A stretch of DNA of 64,000 nt. It comes from Nocardia elegans NBRC 108235 (GTDB taxonomy: Bacteria; Actinomycetota; Actinomycetes; Mycobacteriales; Mycobacteriaceae). The notes under the pieces were generated by a model. The model was not told the origin of the DNA and searched no databases. It saw only the letters and a list, made by a program, of their open reading frames with translations. Below, one piece after another: positions 63,869 through 64,000 of the stretch. Within the stretch, counting starts at the first letter, position 1. The number at the start of each line of letters is the position of its first letter. The stretch lies in contig NZ_BDBF01000005.1 in NCBI RefSeq assembly GCF_001612845.1, forward strand, positions 45,493 to 109,492, in the 5' to 3' direction. The position numbers and the translations under genes were made by a program.

Positions 63869-64000
63869 AGTCGGTTCCTGCGGCGTGGCGATGGGCGTTC
63901 GTCGTTCTGATAGCTGTGGTGGCGCTCGCCGTCGCGGTCTGGCCGCGCGGTGACCACGACGGTCCGTCCGTGACCGCCACCGCGGTGCAGGGCGGGCCGG
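63865..64000 (+). CDS. Membrane-anchored thioredoxin-like protein (partial, cut by the window end)
   Basis: Only the first 45 residues are present. Start GTG 63865 overlaps the nth stop by 4 nt. The N terminus has a signal anchor ([19 protein letters not shown]) and a polar linker, as in the TlpA-like membrane protein Rv3673c that follows nth in mycobacteria. Product assignment rests on position and the signal anchor; the catalytic CxxC lies outside the window. Confidence 0.6.
   Translation, partial: MKSVPAAWRWAFVVLIAVVALAVAVWPRGDHDGPSVTATAVQGGP

Overview
The window is GC-rich actinobacterial chromosome, most likely Nocardia or a close relative in the Mycobacteriales. The right end (about 53-64 kb) keeps a gene order known from Mycobacterium tuberculosis Rv3683-Rv3673c: metallophosphoesterase, ponA2-type penicillin-binding protein, whiB4, two ArsA-like ATPases, DUF4177, RidA, metallo-hydrolase, crp, nth and a thioredoxin-like membrane protein. 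The left end carries the ask-asd pair. XRE/DUF397 pairs, Uma2 proteins, many TetR repressors and KstR-type operators fit the same group.

Layout. 0-2.4 kb: aspartokinase and aspartate-semialdehyde dehydrogenase. 2.4-16.5 kb: assorted chromosomal genes, including two TetR-controlled loci with visible operators, furA-katA, a lone LutC-like protein, a TDT transporter, an XRE/DUF397 pair, three small Nocardia-type ORFs, a Uma2 protein and a GMC oxidoreductase. 16.6-33.7 kb: a catabolic region, probably for steroid or similar CoA-activated substrates. It has two divergent operons (four oxidoreductase-type genes to the left; SnoaL, unknown, FadD, ADC and SDR genes to the right), a crotonase and an aldehyde dehydrogenase, with five AACnnGTT boxes resembling the KstR operator. 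Inside it is a glycosyltransferase / methyltransferase / prenyltransferase-like cassette of unknown product (18.1-21.9 kb). 33.8-41.1 kb: secreted lipase, cobalt transporter behind a cobalamin riboswitch, a methyltransferase remnant, a 2OG-Fe(II) oxygenase, an orphan ABC binding lipoprotein, LtrA and a small repeat-bearing membrane protein.

41,212-51,562: a 10.35-kb integrative element in a tRNA-Pro(CGG) gene, bounded by 63-bp direct repeats, with a tyrosine integrase and an AlpA-like excisionase beside the intact tRNA. Its right half is one rightward maintenance operon. Its left half is cargo that I cannot match to a described system: a putative Q-x-K nuclease, a 291-aa protein with a 39-bp perfect palindrome inside its coding sequence, a 377-aa zinc-ribbon protein, and an overlapping pair of a PP2C-like phosphatase and an HTH protein with an unknown C-terminal domain. 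This cargo is the best candidate in the window for an undescribed (possibly defence or signalling) system; its function is inference.

51.6-64 kb: core-genome genes for cell wall, redox sensing, cAMP signalling and DNA repair. The window ends inside a membrane-anchored thioredoxin-like gene.
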